Origin: Streptomyces sclerotialus
Lineage (GTDB): Bacteria > Actinomycetota > Actinomycetes > Streptomycetales > Streptomycetaceae
Direction of reading: 5' to 3'
Length of the DNA: 64,000 bases
Assembly: GCA_000719105.1 (NCBI GenBank)
Contig: JODX01000001.1
Span: forward strand, 248,001-312,000
Below the pieces are notes generated by a model. That model saw only the letters and a list, made by a program, of their open reading frames with translations. It had not been told where the DNA came from and did no database searches. Position 1 is the stretch's first letter, and the number at the start of each line of letters is the position of its first letter. Of this stretch, positions 27,988-36,389 are shown piece after piece. The position numbers and the translations under genes are program-made.

Positions 27988-29678
27988 CCCACGACCACGA
28001 CCTGGTGCTCCGCCCGACCGAGGCACAGACGACGGCCGCGCTGAATCCGCCTCCCGGCCGCAACGGCGGAGACCTGGTCGTGGAGACCCTGGCCGGACTG
28101 GGCGCGACGACCGTCTTCGGCCTGCCCGGCCAGCACGCCCTCGGCATGTTCGATGCGCTGCGCCGCTCGGACCTGCGCTACGTGGGCCTGCGGATCGAGA
28201 ACAACGCGGGCTTCGCGGCGGACGCGTACGGCCGGATCACGGGTGAGGCGGCCCCGCTGCTGCTGTCCACCGGCCCGGGTGCGCTGACCTCGCTGGCCGC
28301 GCTCCAGGAGGCGGCCGCGGCGAGCGCGCCCGTGCTGGCGATCGGCAGCCAGGTCCCGGTGGCGGGCCTGGGCGGCGGCCGCCACGGCTACCTCCACGAA
28401 CTCACCGACCAGGCGTCCTCGTTCCGGGGCGTGGTCAAGTCCGTGCACACGGTCCGCACCCAGTCGCAGATCCCCTCGGCGCTCGCGGCGGCCTGGCAGT
28501 CCGCGCTGACCGCGCCGCACGGCCCGGTGTGGGTGGAGATCCCGCAGGACGTGCTGCTCGCGGAGACGGCGATCCCGGTGGTGACGGGGGTCGACGCCAC
28601 CCCGGAGGAACTGCCGCCGCGTCCCGAACTGACGGCCGTGGCCGCCGATGCGCTGATGAAGGCATCCCGTCCGGTGATCGTCGCGGGTGGTGGGGTCGTA
28701 CGGGCGGACGCCTCGCGCAAGCTGCGGCAGCTCGCGGAGAAGCTGTCGGCGCCCGTGGTCACCACCTTCGGCGGCAAGGGCGCGTTCCCCTGGAACCACC
28801 CGCTGTCGCTCCAGTCCTGGCTGGAGGACCGCCACACCACGGACTTCCTGGAGGACGCGGACGTCCTGCTGGTGGTCGGCTCGGGCCTGGGCGAGCTCTC
28901 CTCGAACTACCACACGTTCCGGCCGCGCGGCCGGGTGATCCAGATCGAGGCCGACGCGGGCAAGCTGGAGTCCAACCACCCGGGACTCGGCATCCACGCG
29001 GACGCCCGCCTCGCGCTCCAGGCGCTGCTGGAGACGGTGGGGACGCGGGAGGACGACACGGCTCCGGCGAGGGTGCGGGAGCTGCTGGACCGGGTGGGGA
29101 AGCGCATCGCGGCCCAGGAACTGACCCTGGAGCAGGACGTGCTGGCGTCCGTCCGCAAGGCGCTCCCGCCCCGGGCGCCCTCCTTCTGGGACATGACGAT
29201 CCTGTCCTACTGGGCCTGGTCCGCCTTCGACGCCCGCCACCCGAACACCATGCACTCGGCCCAGGGCGCGGGCGGCCTCGGCTACGCCTTCCCGGCGGCG
29301 CTGGGCGCGGCGGCGGCCGACCCGACGTACCCGGTGCTGGCCGTGTCCGGTGACGGGGGTGCGCTGTACTCGGTCGCCGAGCTGGCCACGGCCCGCCAGT
29401 ACGACCTGGACGTCACCTGGCTGATCGTCGACGACGGCGGGTACGGCATCCTGCGGGAGTACATGACGGACGCGTTCGGGGAGGCGACGGGGACGGAGCT
29501 GGCCCGCCCGGACTTCGTGGCGCTGGCCGAGTCGTTCGGCGTCCCGGGGGTGCGGACGAGTCCCGGGACGCTGGAGGCGGACCTGGCGAAGGCGCTCGCG
29601 ACGCCAGGTCCGTCCGTGGTGGTGCTGCCGGCGGTGCTGCGGATGTTCGCGCCGACGCACCTGGGCGGCGGCAGCTGA
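27984..29678 (+). CDS. Thiamine-diphosphate-dependent enzyme, acetolactate-synthase-like
   Basis: The 564-residue protein has three domains of the ThDP family. The N-terminal pyrimidine domain carries [14 protein letters not shown] and the activating Glu in [19 protein letters not shown], where acetolactate synthases usually read HEQ. A central domain has [15 protein letters not shown]. The C-terminal pyrophosphate domain has [20 protein letters not shown] followed by [11 protein letters not shown], with Asp-Asp where most members have Asn-Asn. The GTG start overlaps the ureohydrolase stop (GTGA). The reaction is not deducible; it may decarboxylate or ligate a 2-oxo acid from the same pathway. 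A true acetolactate synthase would normally have a small subunit and be in an ilv cluster, which is absent. Confidence 0.88.
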   Translation: MTHDHDLVLRPTEAQTTAALNPPPGRNGGDLVVETLAGLGATTVFGLPGQHALGMFDALRRSDLRYVGLRIENNAGFAADAYGRITGEAAPLLLSTGPGALTSLAALQEAAAASAPVLAIGSQVPVAGLGGGRHGYLHELTDQASSFRGVVKSVHTVRTQSQIPSALAAAWQSALTAPHGPVWVEIPQDVLLAETAIPVVTGVDATPEELPPRPELTAVAADALMKASRPVIVAGGGVVRADASRKLRQLAEKLSAPVVTTFGGKGAFPWNHPLSLQSWLEDRHTTDFLEDADVLLVVGSGLGELSSNYHTFRPRGRVIQIEADAGKLESNHPGLGIHADARLALQALLETVGTREDDTAPARVRELLDRVGKRIAAQELTLEQDVLASVRKALPPRAPSFWDMTILSYWAWSAFDARHPNTMHSAQGAGGLGYAFPAALGAAAADPTYPVLAVSGDGGALYSVAELATARQYDLDVTWLIVDDGGYGILREYMTDAFGEATGTELARPDFVALAESFGVPGVRTSPGTLEADLAKALATPGPSVVVLPAVLRMFAPTHLGGGS

Positions 29679-29707
29679 TCACCCGGTTCCGGTGACCGCT
29701 CGGGGGC

Positions 29708-31219
29708 CTACCGCAGAGCCGACCCGAACAACGCGTCCGTGTACGGGGCCGACAGGTCCTTGGCGCCGAAGGCCAGGGCGGACTTGGCGGTGAGACCCGT
29801 GGAGGTGCCGCGCAGCACCCAGACCGCACCGTTGGAGCTGTTCTCGGCGGTGGAGGAGACGGCGAGGTCGCGGTGGCCGTCGCCGTCGACGTCGAGGAGC
29901 GCGGCCGCGGCACCGAACTTGTCGCCCTTCTCGGCGACGCCCGGCACGCCCTCGGTGTTCTGGTGCATCACCACGGTGCCGCTGCCCAGCACACCGGAGG
30001 CACGGCCCGGGACGAGGGCGAACGAGCCCGCGTCGGTGAGGCCGCTGAAGTCCTCGCCGGAGATGCCGAGCGCGATGTCGGCGTAACCGTCACCCGTGAC
30101 GTCGGCGACGGAGACGGCGGAGCCGAACCGGTCCCCTTCCTCCTCCACCCCGTGGATGCCGGGCGCGTCCTGGTCGAGGGTCCGCACCCGGTTCTCGTCC
30201 AGCCCGGAGGCCGCGCCGTACGCGACCCGCACCTGGTGGTCCCAGTCGTCGGAGCCGACCACCACGTCGTCGTACCCGTCGCCGTTCACGTCGCCCACGC
30301 CGATGCCGGGGGTGGTGCCGCCGTCGCCGTCGCCGGGCGCCCAGCCCCGCACGAAACCGGACGGGCTGCTCAGCAGCAGGCGCGTCCCCCAGGTGCCGTC
30401 GCCGGTGTAGCGCCACTGCACGAGGTCGTCCTTGCCGTCACCGTTGACGTCACCGGCCGCGCCGGACAGGACGGGACCGGTGATCGAGTCGGGGCCGTCC
30501 TCGCACCCGCCCCCGGCGGCGGTGTCGCAGGACGCGTCGTCCGCGCCGTACCCCCACCACTCGGACTTCGCGAGCAGGTCCAGTACGGCGGCGGGCTTGC
30601 CGGCACGGGAGACGGGGCCCTTCCACAGGGCGGCGGGCGCACCCGAGGGGTCGTCGCCGCCGACGCTCTGGGCGGTGAACAGCGCGAGGTCCGTCTTGCC
30701 GTCCCCGTCGAAGTCGCCGGTCTGCGGCGCGGCCCCGTACCCGGCGATGTTCGTCCCGCCGGTGAGCCCGGAGGCGGAACCCCACAGCACGACGGATCCC
30801 GCTGTGCCGCCCGCGATCACGAGGTCGCCGTAGCCGTCCCCGTCGAGGTCGCCCTTGCTGAACGTGGACCCGAACCGCTGGTTCGCGGTGGCGGCACCGG
30901 GCACCCCGCTCGTGGACCGGCTGACGATCTTCTTCTTGGCGGTGTTCAGCCCGCTCTTGGAGCCGTAGACGACGGTCACGTGGCCCGCGTTCTTCTTGCC
31001 GGACACCGTGGCACCGGGCGCCCCGACGGCCAGGTCGGCGTAGCCGTCGCCGTTGAAGTCGTCCTGGACCTCCACGGACGGGGCGGCGGTGGCGGCCTGG
31101 GCGGTGGCCCCGGTGAGGGCCCAGGCGCTCAGCCCGCCGGTGAGCAGTACGGCGGCGGCGAGGGGGGCGCCCAGGCGGGTGGCGGTGCGGGTGCGGGGGG
31201 TGCGTCGCGCTGAGGACAT
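29708..31219 (-). CDS. Secreted FG-GAP repeat (integrin-alpha-like beta-propeller) protein
   Basis: The 503-residue exported protein has a signal peptide (about 1-42, LGAPLAAAVLLTGGLSAWAL then ATAQAATA) followed by roughly seven FG-GAP/VCBS repeats with calcium-binding loops such as DFNGDGYADLAVGAPG, DLDGDGYGDLVIAGG, DVNGDGKDDLVQWR, DVNGDGYDDVVVGS and DVDGDGHRDLAVSS. These form a seven-bladed propeller used for binding rather than catalysis in most bacterial members. AAAGG is about 8 bases before the ATG. It stands alone, convergent to the ThDP gene, and its ligand is unknown. Confidence 0.9.
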   Translation of the reverse strand: MSSARRTPRTRTATRLGAPLAAAVLLTGGLSAWALTGATAQAATAAPSVEVQDDFNGDGYADLAVGAPGATVSGKKNAGHVTVVYGSKSGLNTAKKKIVSRSTSGVPGAATANQRFGSTFSKGDLDGDGYGDLVIAGGTAGSVVLWGSASGLTGGTNIAGYGAAPQTGDFDGDGKTDLALFTAQSVGGDDPSGAPAALWKGPVSRAGKPAAVLDLLAKSEWWGYGADDASCDTAAGGGCEDGPDSITGPVLSGAAGDVNGDGKDDLVQWRYTGDGTWGTRLLLSSPSGFVRGWAPGDGDGGTTPGIGVGDVNGDGYDDVVVGSDDWDHQVRVAYGAASGLDENRVRTLDQDAPGIHGVEEEGDRFGSAVSVADVTGDGYADIALGISGEDFSGLTDAGSFALVPGRASGVLGSGTVVMHQNTEGVPGVAEKGDKFGAAAALLDVDGDGHRDLAVSSTAENSSNGAVWVLRGTSTGLTAKSALAFGAKDLSAPYTDALFGSALR

Positions 31220-31347
31220 GCAACTGCCTTTCGGGTCGGACTGCTTCGACGCGACCGGCCGACTGTGCGTGCCGCGTACATGTGGTTCGACTCGAACAGC
31301 GGAGCGCTGGTTGTGCACTCGAATGTCATAGGTGCGTAACCGTGCAT

Positions 31348-32004
31348 TCAGCGCACTGCCGGGACAGAAGCCGCGGTGGTGGGCTCGGTGGTGGGCTCGT
31401 TGCGGGGCTCGGCGGCGGCCCGGGCGCCGGGGCAGTGGTCGCTGGACCGCCCGGCCAGCCGGCCGCCGGGCTGCTCCACGGTCACCTGCGCCGCCTCCAG
31501 GTCCGGGTCCTGATGCAGCCGAGCGGCGGCGGCCGTGCAGGCCAGCTGGTCGGTGGCGGTGTCGCTCAGTTCACCGACGGACGCGGGCAGTTCGATCGTG
31601 ACCGCCGCGCCGTCGGCCCGTACGGTCGGCATCTCGGCGGCCGGGGCCGGGCGCAGCTCGGTGGTCAGCCCTTCCTCCTGCTCCCGGTCGTCGGGGCCTT
31701 CGAACAGCAGCCGGAGCGCGTGCCCCGGCTCCGCCGGGCTCACCACGGTGCGGGTGACGGGGACCAGGGAACCGTCCCGGAGGAAGTAGACCAGGACCGT
31801 GTCGGCAGGCACGGCAGGGGACGTGGTCTCCGCCGGGACGGCCTCGCCCGGCTCCAGGACACCGGTCGCGGGTTCGCCCGCCTCGACGACACCGGTCGCG
31901 GGGATGCCGCAGGCGGAGGCGGAGAGGGAGACGAAGAGGGCGAGAACCGCTGCCGGCAGGCGCGGGAGGGTGCGGCGGGTGGAGTTGCGTGCCGCCGGGG
32001 TCAT
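31348..32004 (-). CDS. GerMN-domain lipoprotein, partner of two-component system
   Basis: The 218-residue lipoprotein has a signal with lipobox SASAC (Cys32) and a GerMN-like domain at about 65-165 (DTVLVYFLRDGSLVPVTRTV; PGHALRLLFEGPDDREQEEGLTTELRP; VTIELPASVGELSDTATDQLACTA). Its start overlaps the kinase stop by 4 bases, so regulator, kinase and lipoprotein form one coupled operon. The layout recalls MtrA-MtrB-LpqB, in which the lipoprotein LpqB modulates the kinase, but this protein is much shorter than LpqB and lacks its propeller. A role as outside modulator of the kinase is inferred. Confidence 0.85.
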   Translation of the reverse strand: MTPAARNSTRRTLPRLPAAVLALFVSLSASACGIPATGVVEAGEPATGVLEPGEAVPAETTSPAVPADTVLVYFLRDGSLVPVTRTVVSPAEPGHALRLLFEGPDDREQEEGLTTELRPAPAAEMPTVRADGAAVTIELPASVGELSDTATDQLACTAAAARLHQDPDLEAAQVTVEQPGGRLAGRSSDHCPGARAAAEPRNEPTTEPTTAASVPAVR

Positions 32005-33530
32005 GGCTGTTCCTTCTGGGCAGGGGCTCGGTCCGTGGTCCCGTGCTCCGCGTCGCCGTCGTCGTGACCGTCGTGGTCGTCGAGCCGCAGCGGGAGGACC
32101 ACCGTGAAGACGGCGCCGCCGTCCGGGTGGTTGGCGGCCCGCACGGTGCCGCCGTGCAGGCGTACGTTCTCGGCGGTGATGGCCAGTCCGAGGCCACTGC
32201 CCTCGCTCCGGATCCGGGCGGTGTCCGACTTGTAGAAGCGGTCGAAGACATGCGGCAGGACGCTGTCGGGGATGCCCTCGCCACCGTCGCCGACCTCGAT
32301 GAGCGCATGCCGCCCCGTACCGGCGTGGCCGTCCTCTTCCCGGAGGCTCACGCGTACGGGCGGGGCGCCGTGGCGGAGGGCGTTGACGACGAGATTGGCG
32401 ACCACGACGTCGAGGCGGCGCGGATCGACCCGGCCGCGCAGCGTCCCGGGCTCCGGCAGGCGCGTCTCCACCGTGTCCGCCCAGCCGCGGGAGGCGAGGG
32501 TGCGCCGTACGGACTCGGCGAGGTCGATGTCGTTCAGGTGCAGGGCGGCGGCGCCCGCGTCGAACCGGGAGATCTCCATCAGGTCGTCCACCAGGCCGGC
32601 CAGCTTGGTGGTCTCCTCACTGATCAGGCGTACGGCCATCGCGGTGTCCTCGTCCAACTGGGCCGCGTCCTCGTCCAGCACGTCGGCCACCGCCGACATC
32701 GCGGCCAGCGGGGTGCGCAGCTCGTGCGAGACGTCCGCGGCGAACCGCCGGGCACCGGCCTCCATGCGCCGCAGTTCCGCGACGGACTCCTCCAGGGCGG
32801 CAGCGGTCTCGTTGAAACTGTGGGAGAGCTCGGCGAGTTCGTCGGAGCCGCGGACGGTGAGCCGGGTGTCCAGGCGGCCCTCGGCGATGTCGCGGGTCGC
32901 CCGGCGCAGTGCCCGGACGGGCCGCAGTACCTGGCGCGCGGCCAGCAGGGCGAGGAGGACGGCGAGGCCGAGGGCGGGCACGGTGGCGCGTTCGGCGGCG
33001 GAGACCAGGGCGTCGACGTAACCCTGTTCCTCTTGCTGTGGCACGGTGAGGTAGACCTCGAGTCCCGACGCGTCGCGTGTGGTGGCGGTGGGGCCCGCGA
33101 AGGTGACGGGCATGCCGACGACGAGTGCGGAGCGGCCGTCCTGCGACACCCGCTGGAAGACCGTGACACGGCGGGAGCGCACGGAGTCGCGCAGCTCCGG
33201 GGACAGCTCCCCGAACGCGTCCCCGGGAGCGGACGTCGCGCTCAGCTCCCGGTAGACGGCCAGCACCCGCCAGTTCCGGGACCGCCAGCCGCTCGCCACG
33301 TCGGTGGCGAACGACTGGAGGTCGGACCGGGCGGGCGGGAAGCGGTAGTTGGGCACCAGGACGTTCACCCGATCCCGGAAGTCGCTGATCACCGTGTCCT
33401 GGCTCTGCTGGAGGACCCCGGTACGCGCCTCGCGGAAGGTCAGCGCACCGGTGGTCACCGTGGCCACGGCGGTGACGAGGGCGAAGGCCACCACCAGCCG
33501 CACGCGCAGTCCGCTCAGCGCGCGCAGCAT
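32001..33530 (-). CDS. Sensor histidine kinase
   Basis: This 509-residue membrane kinase has a first membrane helix at about 8-30 (LRVRLVVAFALVTAVATVTTG), an extracytoplasmic sensor of about 130 residues and a second helix near 170-195 (VPALGLAVLLALLAA). HAMP, HisKA and HATPase domains follow. The phosphoaccepting His is in ADVSHELRTPLAAM; the ATP-binding N, G1 and G2 boxes are VVANLVVNALRHG, VGDGGEGIP and GSGLGLAITAENVRLHGG. ATG 33530 is the only sensible start, yet its strong GAAGGGGAG is about 17 bases away, so initiation may be coupled to the response-regulator stop 26 bases upstream. Confidence 0.92.
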   Translation of the reverse strand: MLRALSGLRVRLVVAFALVTAVATVTTGALTFREARTGVLQQSQDTVISDFRDRVNVLVPNYRFPPARSDLQSFATDVASGWRSRNWRVLAVYRELSATSAPGDAFGELSPELRDSVRSRRVTVFQRVSQDGRSALVVGMPVTFAGPTATTRDASGLEVYLTVPQQEEQGYVDALVSAAERATVPALGLAVLLALLAARQVLRPVRALRRATRDIAEGRLDTRLTVRGSDELAELSHSFNETAAALEESVAELRRMEAGARRFAADVSHELRTPLAAMSAVADVLDEDAAQLDEDTAMAVRLISEETTKLAGLVDDLMEISRFDAGAAALHLNDIDLAESVRRTLASRGWADTVETRLPEPGTLRGRVDPRRLDVVVANLVVNALRHGAPPVRVSLREEDGHAGTGRHALIEVGDGGEGIPDSVLPHVFDRFYKSDTARIRSEGSGLGLAITAENVRLHGGTVRAANHPDGGAVFTVVLPLRLDDHDGHDDGDAEHGTTDRAPAQKEQP

Positions 33531-33556
33531 CCGCGGAGCTCTCGCGTCTCCCCTTC

Positions 33557-34249
33557 TCACCGGGCCCCGAAGCGGTAGCCGAAGCCGCGCACGGTGTGGA
33601 CGTACCGCGGCCGCTCCGAGGACTCGCCGAGCTTGGCCCGGAGCCGCTTGACGCAGGCGTCCACGAGCCGGGCGTCCCCGTGGTAGCTGTGCTCCCACAC
33701 GGCTTCCAGCAGCTGCTGGCGGCTGAACACCTGTCCGGGCGAGGCGGACAGGGTGAGCAGCAGCCGGAGTTCGGAGGGGCCGAGGGCGACGGGCACCCCT
33801 TGGTGGGTGACGGTCAGTCCGGCGCGGTCGATGACCAGGTCACCGTGATGCTCGGGACGCGGTGCTGCGCCGTGGCCGTCGGAGGGACCACCCGCGCGGC
33901 GCAGCACCGCGCGGACCCGTGCGTCCAGCACGCGCGCGCGGACGGGCTTGACCACGTAGTCGTCCGCCCCGGCCTCCAGTCCGACGACGACGTCCGTGTC
34001 GTCGCCGCGCGCGGTGGCCATGATGATCGGCACCTGCGCGTGGGTGCGTATCCGGCGGCACACCTCCAGCCCCGGCATGCCCGGCAGCATCAGATCGAGG
34101 ATCACGGCGTCGGGCCGGAACGACCGCAGCTGCTCCAGCCCGTCCTCACCCGTCGCGGCCGCGGCGACCTCGTGCCCCTGACGCCGCAGGGCGAGCCGCA
34201 GGCCCTCCCGTACGGCGCGGTCGTCTTCGATGATCAGGACACGTGGCAT
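33557..34249 (-). CDS. OmpR/PhoB-type response regulator
   Basis: The 230-residue response regulator has a receiver domain (1-115) with acidic IIEDD, phosphoacceptor D52 in AVILDLMLPG, the switch Thr in IIMATARGDD and the KPVRARVLDARV lysine. A winged-helix effector domain (about 135-230: LGPSELRLLLTLSASPGQVFSRQQLLEAVW; RLVDACVKRLRAKLGE; VHTVRGFGYRF) follows. It is the first gene of the operon with the kinase and the GerMN lipoprotein. Imperfect 11-bp direct repeats, the spacing OmpR-family dimers use, lie about 55-75 bp upstream in the gap shared with the divergent DUF3152 gene. Confidence 0.94.
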   Translation of the reverse strand: MPRVLIIEDDRAVREGLRLALRRQGHEVAAAATGEDGLEQLRSFRPDAVILDLMLPGMPGLEVCRRIRTHAQVPIIMATARGDDTDVVVGLEAGADDYVVKPVRARVLDARVRAVLRRAGGPSDGHGAAPRPEHHGDLVIDRAGLTVTHQGVPVALGPSELRLLLTLSASPGQVFSRQQLLEAVWEHSYHGDARLVDACVKRLRAKLGESSERPRYVHTVRGFGYRFGAR

Positions 34250-34301
34250 GCAGGTCAGTATGCGGTGACGTGTGTGACTGCTGATGAGCCGAGTGGCGGC
34301 T

Positions 34302-34323
34302 GTTACAGAGCGGTCTCACAGCG
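34302..34323. promoter_or_regulatory. 11-bp direct repeats, candidate response-regulator binding site
   Basis: GTTACAGAGCG (34302-34312) and GTCTCACAGCG (34313-34323) agree at 8 of 11 positions, directly adjacent, in the 114-bp gap between the divergent response-regulator and DUF3152 genes. Tandem repeats with a helical-turn period are typical OmpR/PhoB-family operators. Confidence 0.5.
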
Positions 34324-34363
34324 GTCCAGGCACGATCACAAGCCCGGGACACGCTGACTGATC

Positions 34364-35320
34364 ATGAGCGTGCATCGATCGACGTCCTCAACGGCCTCCT
34401 CCGGCACCGCTGGTACCCACCGTCGCGGCCGGAGACGGCGCGCCCGCCGCAGGCCGAGCGGGAAGCGGCCGGTTCTCCTGGCGGGGCTGGTGGCTGCCGT
34501 CGTGATGGTGCTCGCGGGCGGTTACGCCCTGACAGGGGGGACGGACGCTTCCGACGACACCGCCGGCACCGCGGCACCGTCCTCGACGATGCAGGCGAAA
34601 GCTTCGCCCGGCGTTTCCGCCGAGATCGAGGGCGCAGCACCTCCTGAGAACGCTGAGAACGCTGAGAACGCCGAGAAGGAGGAGGTGGACGAGGCGGACG
34701 AGGGGGAGGACAAGGAAAAGGAGAGGGAAGAGGACGTGGATCCCGCCTCGATCCCGTCCTCGGGGCCCGGGACGTTCATCACCGCCGACAGCACCGGCTC
34801 CCTGATCGGAGGGAGCGAGAAGGTGGTGACCTATCGGGTCCAGGTCGAGGACGGCATCGGGATTTCGGCGGACGAGGTCGCAGCCGAGGTCGAGCGTGTC
34901 TTCGCCGACCCCCGGGGGTGGACGGCGGACGGCGAGGTCGGTTTCCGGCGGGTCTCCGGCGGCACGTCCGACATGCGGGTACGGCTCGCCACAGCGGCGA
35001 CGGTGGACCACATATGCGGCCAGTACGGCCTGGACACCGGCGGCGAGGTCAACTGCCGGGTGGGCCAGGACGTCATGGTCAACCTCAAGCGGTGGCTGCT
35101 GGCGACCCAGTACTACGCGGACGACGTGACGGAGTACCGGGCGCTGATCATCAACCACGAGGTCGGGCACTTCCTCGGCCACGGCCACGAGACGTGCCCC
35201 GGAGCGGGGAAGCCCGCCCCGGCGATGATGCAGCAGATCAAGGGCCTCAAGGGCTGCAAGCCCAACGCCTGGCCCTATGACCGCACCGGTCGGCGCATCA
35301 CCGGGCCCAGCGTGCCGTGA
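34364..35320 (+). CDS. DUF3152 membrane-anchored, metallopeptidase-like protein
   Basis: The 318-residue protein has an Arg-rich cytoplasmic start, one membrane helix (about 38-56, VLLAGLVAAVVMVLAGGYAL), a long acidic low-complexity stalk (residues about 88-128, rich in Glu, Asp and Lys with a repeated AEN unit) and an extracellular DUF3152 domain (about 145-310). The domain contains IINHEVGHFLGHGHETC, an HExGHxxGxxH zinc-binding motif of metzincin type, and several cysteines. A protease function is therefore plausible but unproven. It is divergent from the two-component operon, so it may be a target of that response regulator. Confidence 0.87.
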   Translation: MSVHRSTSSTASSGTAGTHRRGRRRRARRRPSGKRPVLLAGLVAAVVMVLAGGYALTGGTDASDDTAGTAAPSSTMQAKASPGVSAEIEGAAPPENAENAENAEKEEVDEADEGEDKEKEREEDVDPASIPSSGPGTFITADSTGSLIGGSEKVVTYRVQVEDGIGISADEVAAEVERVFADPRGWTADGEVGFRRVSGGTSDMRVRLATAATVDHICGQYGLDTGGEVNCRVGQDVMVNLKRWLLATQYYADDVTEYRALIINHEVGHFLGHGHETCPGAGKPAPAMMQQIKGLKGCKPNAWPYDRTGRRITGPSVP

Positions 35321-35331
35321 TGCGCCGACCG
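35287..35331. terminator. Bidirectional terminator overlapping the 3' end of the DUF3152 gene
   Basis: A perfect 15-bp stem, CGGTCGGCGCATCAC at 35287-35301 with its complement at 35317-35331, has a 15-base loop. The left arm lies in the last codons of the DUF3152 gene and the hairpin ends 5 bases before the convergent endonuclease stop, so it can serve both genes. Confidence 0.8.
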
Positions 35332-35335
35332 CGGC

Positions 35336-36205
35336 TCACCAGATGGACTCGACCCATTCCGGGTGGTCGATGAACGGGTTCCGGTTGCCCTGGTAGGTGC
35401 TGTAGATGATCTCGTTGCGGCGCTGCTCGAAGGCGTCCGGCGGGTCTTCGTCGTTCCACTGCTTCAGGACGGAGAGGCGCCCGTGGTACGGGGCGCTGCC
35501 GTTGGAGACGGAGTTGTTGGGCTCAAGGTCGGCCCAGCCGTCGTCGCCCTCGTAGCGGACGGCCATGTACAGGATCATCCGGGCCACGTCGCCCTTGACC
35601 GCGTCGCGCGGCTCGAAGGAGTCGGAGTCGGTGAGGCTGCCGCCGCCGTTGGCCACCGTGCTGCCGCCGTTGTCGAAGTCCTTGTTGCCCCGAATGGAGT
35701 TGACCTGGACGTCCTCCGCGCGCAGGTGGTGCAGGTCGGTGCCGGGGCCGGTCGCGGTCCCGAAGTCACCGTGGGACTTGGCCCACACGTGCTCACGGTT
35801 CCAGTTGCCGGTGTTGCCGCCGTTCAGCGACTTGCTGCGGGAGATGCCGGAGTAGAGCAGCTTGACGTTGTTGCTGTTGTTCGGGTCCTGGTCGGTGACC
35901 TTGAGCGCGTCCCAGACGGCCGAGTACGAGATCTTCTTCTGGTCGCTGATGATCTCGTGCAGGGAGTCCTTGAGCGCCGTACCCGTCTTGCCGGTCGCGT
36001 CCGCGTAGTACGTGTCGTCGTACGCGGTGGTCGTCACCGAGGCGGAGGTGGCGGAAGTGGCGGAGACCGAGGAAGCGGTGGAGGTGGAGGCCGTGGTCAT
36101 CGGCAGGGCGAGGCCGACGAGCAGGGCGGAGGTCAGAAGCGCCGGCGTTCTCCAGCCGCGGGCACCGTGGGGGCGGTGCGCGGCGCGTATGTGCGTGTCG
36201 GGCAT
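35336..36205 (-). CDS. Secreted endonuclease I family nuclease
   Basis: This 289-residue extracellular nuclease has a signal peptide (about 1-50, with hydrophobic ALLTSALLVGLALPM and a Ser/Thr/Ala stretch) and then an Endonuclease_1-type domain. The ββα-metal active site is visible in NWNREHVWAKSHGDFG, with HHLRAEDVQVNSIRGNKDF and the following Asn-rich region completing it; FEPRDAVKGDVARMILYMAVRYEG is another family hallmark. It should degrade extracellular DNA or RNA for nutrient recovery. It stands alone and converges on the DUF3152 gene. Confidence 0.92.
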   Translation of the reverse strand: MPDTHIRAAHRPHGARGWRTPALLTSALLVGLALPMTTASTSTASSVSATSATSASVTTTAYDDTYYADATGKTGTALKDSLHEIISDQKKISYSAVWDALKVTDQDPNNSNNVKLLYSGISRSKSLNGGNTGNWNREHVWAKSHGDFGTATGPGTDLHHLRAEDVQVNSIRGNKDFDNGGSTVANGGGSLTDSDSFEPRDAVKGDVARMILYMAVRYEGDDGWADLEPNNSVSNGSAPYHGRLSVLKQWNDEDPPDAFEQRRNEIIYSTYQGNRNPFIDHPEWVESIW

Positions 36206-36389
36206 GGCGTGTCCGTTCTACGCGAGTTGAATGAGCGGCCAACGGGAGGAGGGTGGCACGGATACGGCATCAGGTGTGTGAACGGAAGGGGGCGGTCGCG
36301 TGACGGGATCCGGTAAGCCGGTCAGTCGGGGAGGGGTGGGAACTTCCGCTCGATAACGCACAGTTGGTGCGTGGTGCCGCCGCAGACGG
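36206..36389. other. Intergenic gap, no gene seen
   Basis: The 184 bases between the endonuclease start and the MerR pseudogene stop hold no supportable gene. They presumably contain the endonuclease promoter. Confidence 0.6.

Noticed and set aside
25851..29678. Possible clavam-type biosynthetic start (CeaS plus proclavaminate amidinohydrolase)
   Set aside because: Only ureohydrolase and ThDP-enzyme families are shared; no beta-lactam synthetase, oxygenase or other clavam gene is present, and a transporter plus PucR regulator suggest catabolism.
29679..29707. Short TCACC/GGTGA hairpin between the ThDP and FG-GAP genes as a terminator
   Set aside because: Stem is only about 5-7 bp with an irregular loop; too weak to list as a terminator.
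34620..34690. GAGAACGCT repeats as a possible regulatory iteron
   Set aside because: They lie inside the DUF3152 coding sequence in frame and simply encode the acidic stalk.
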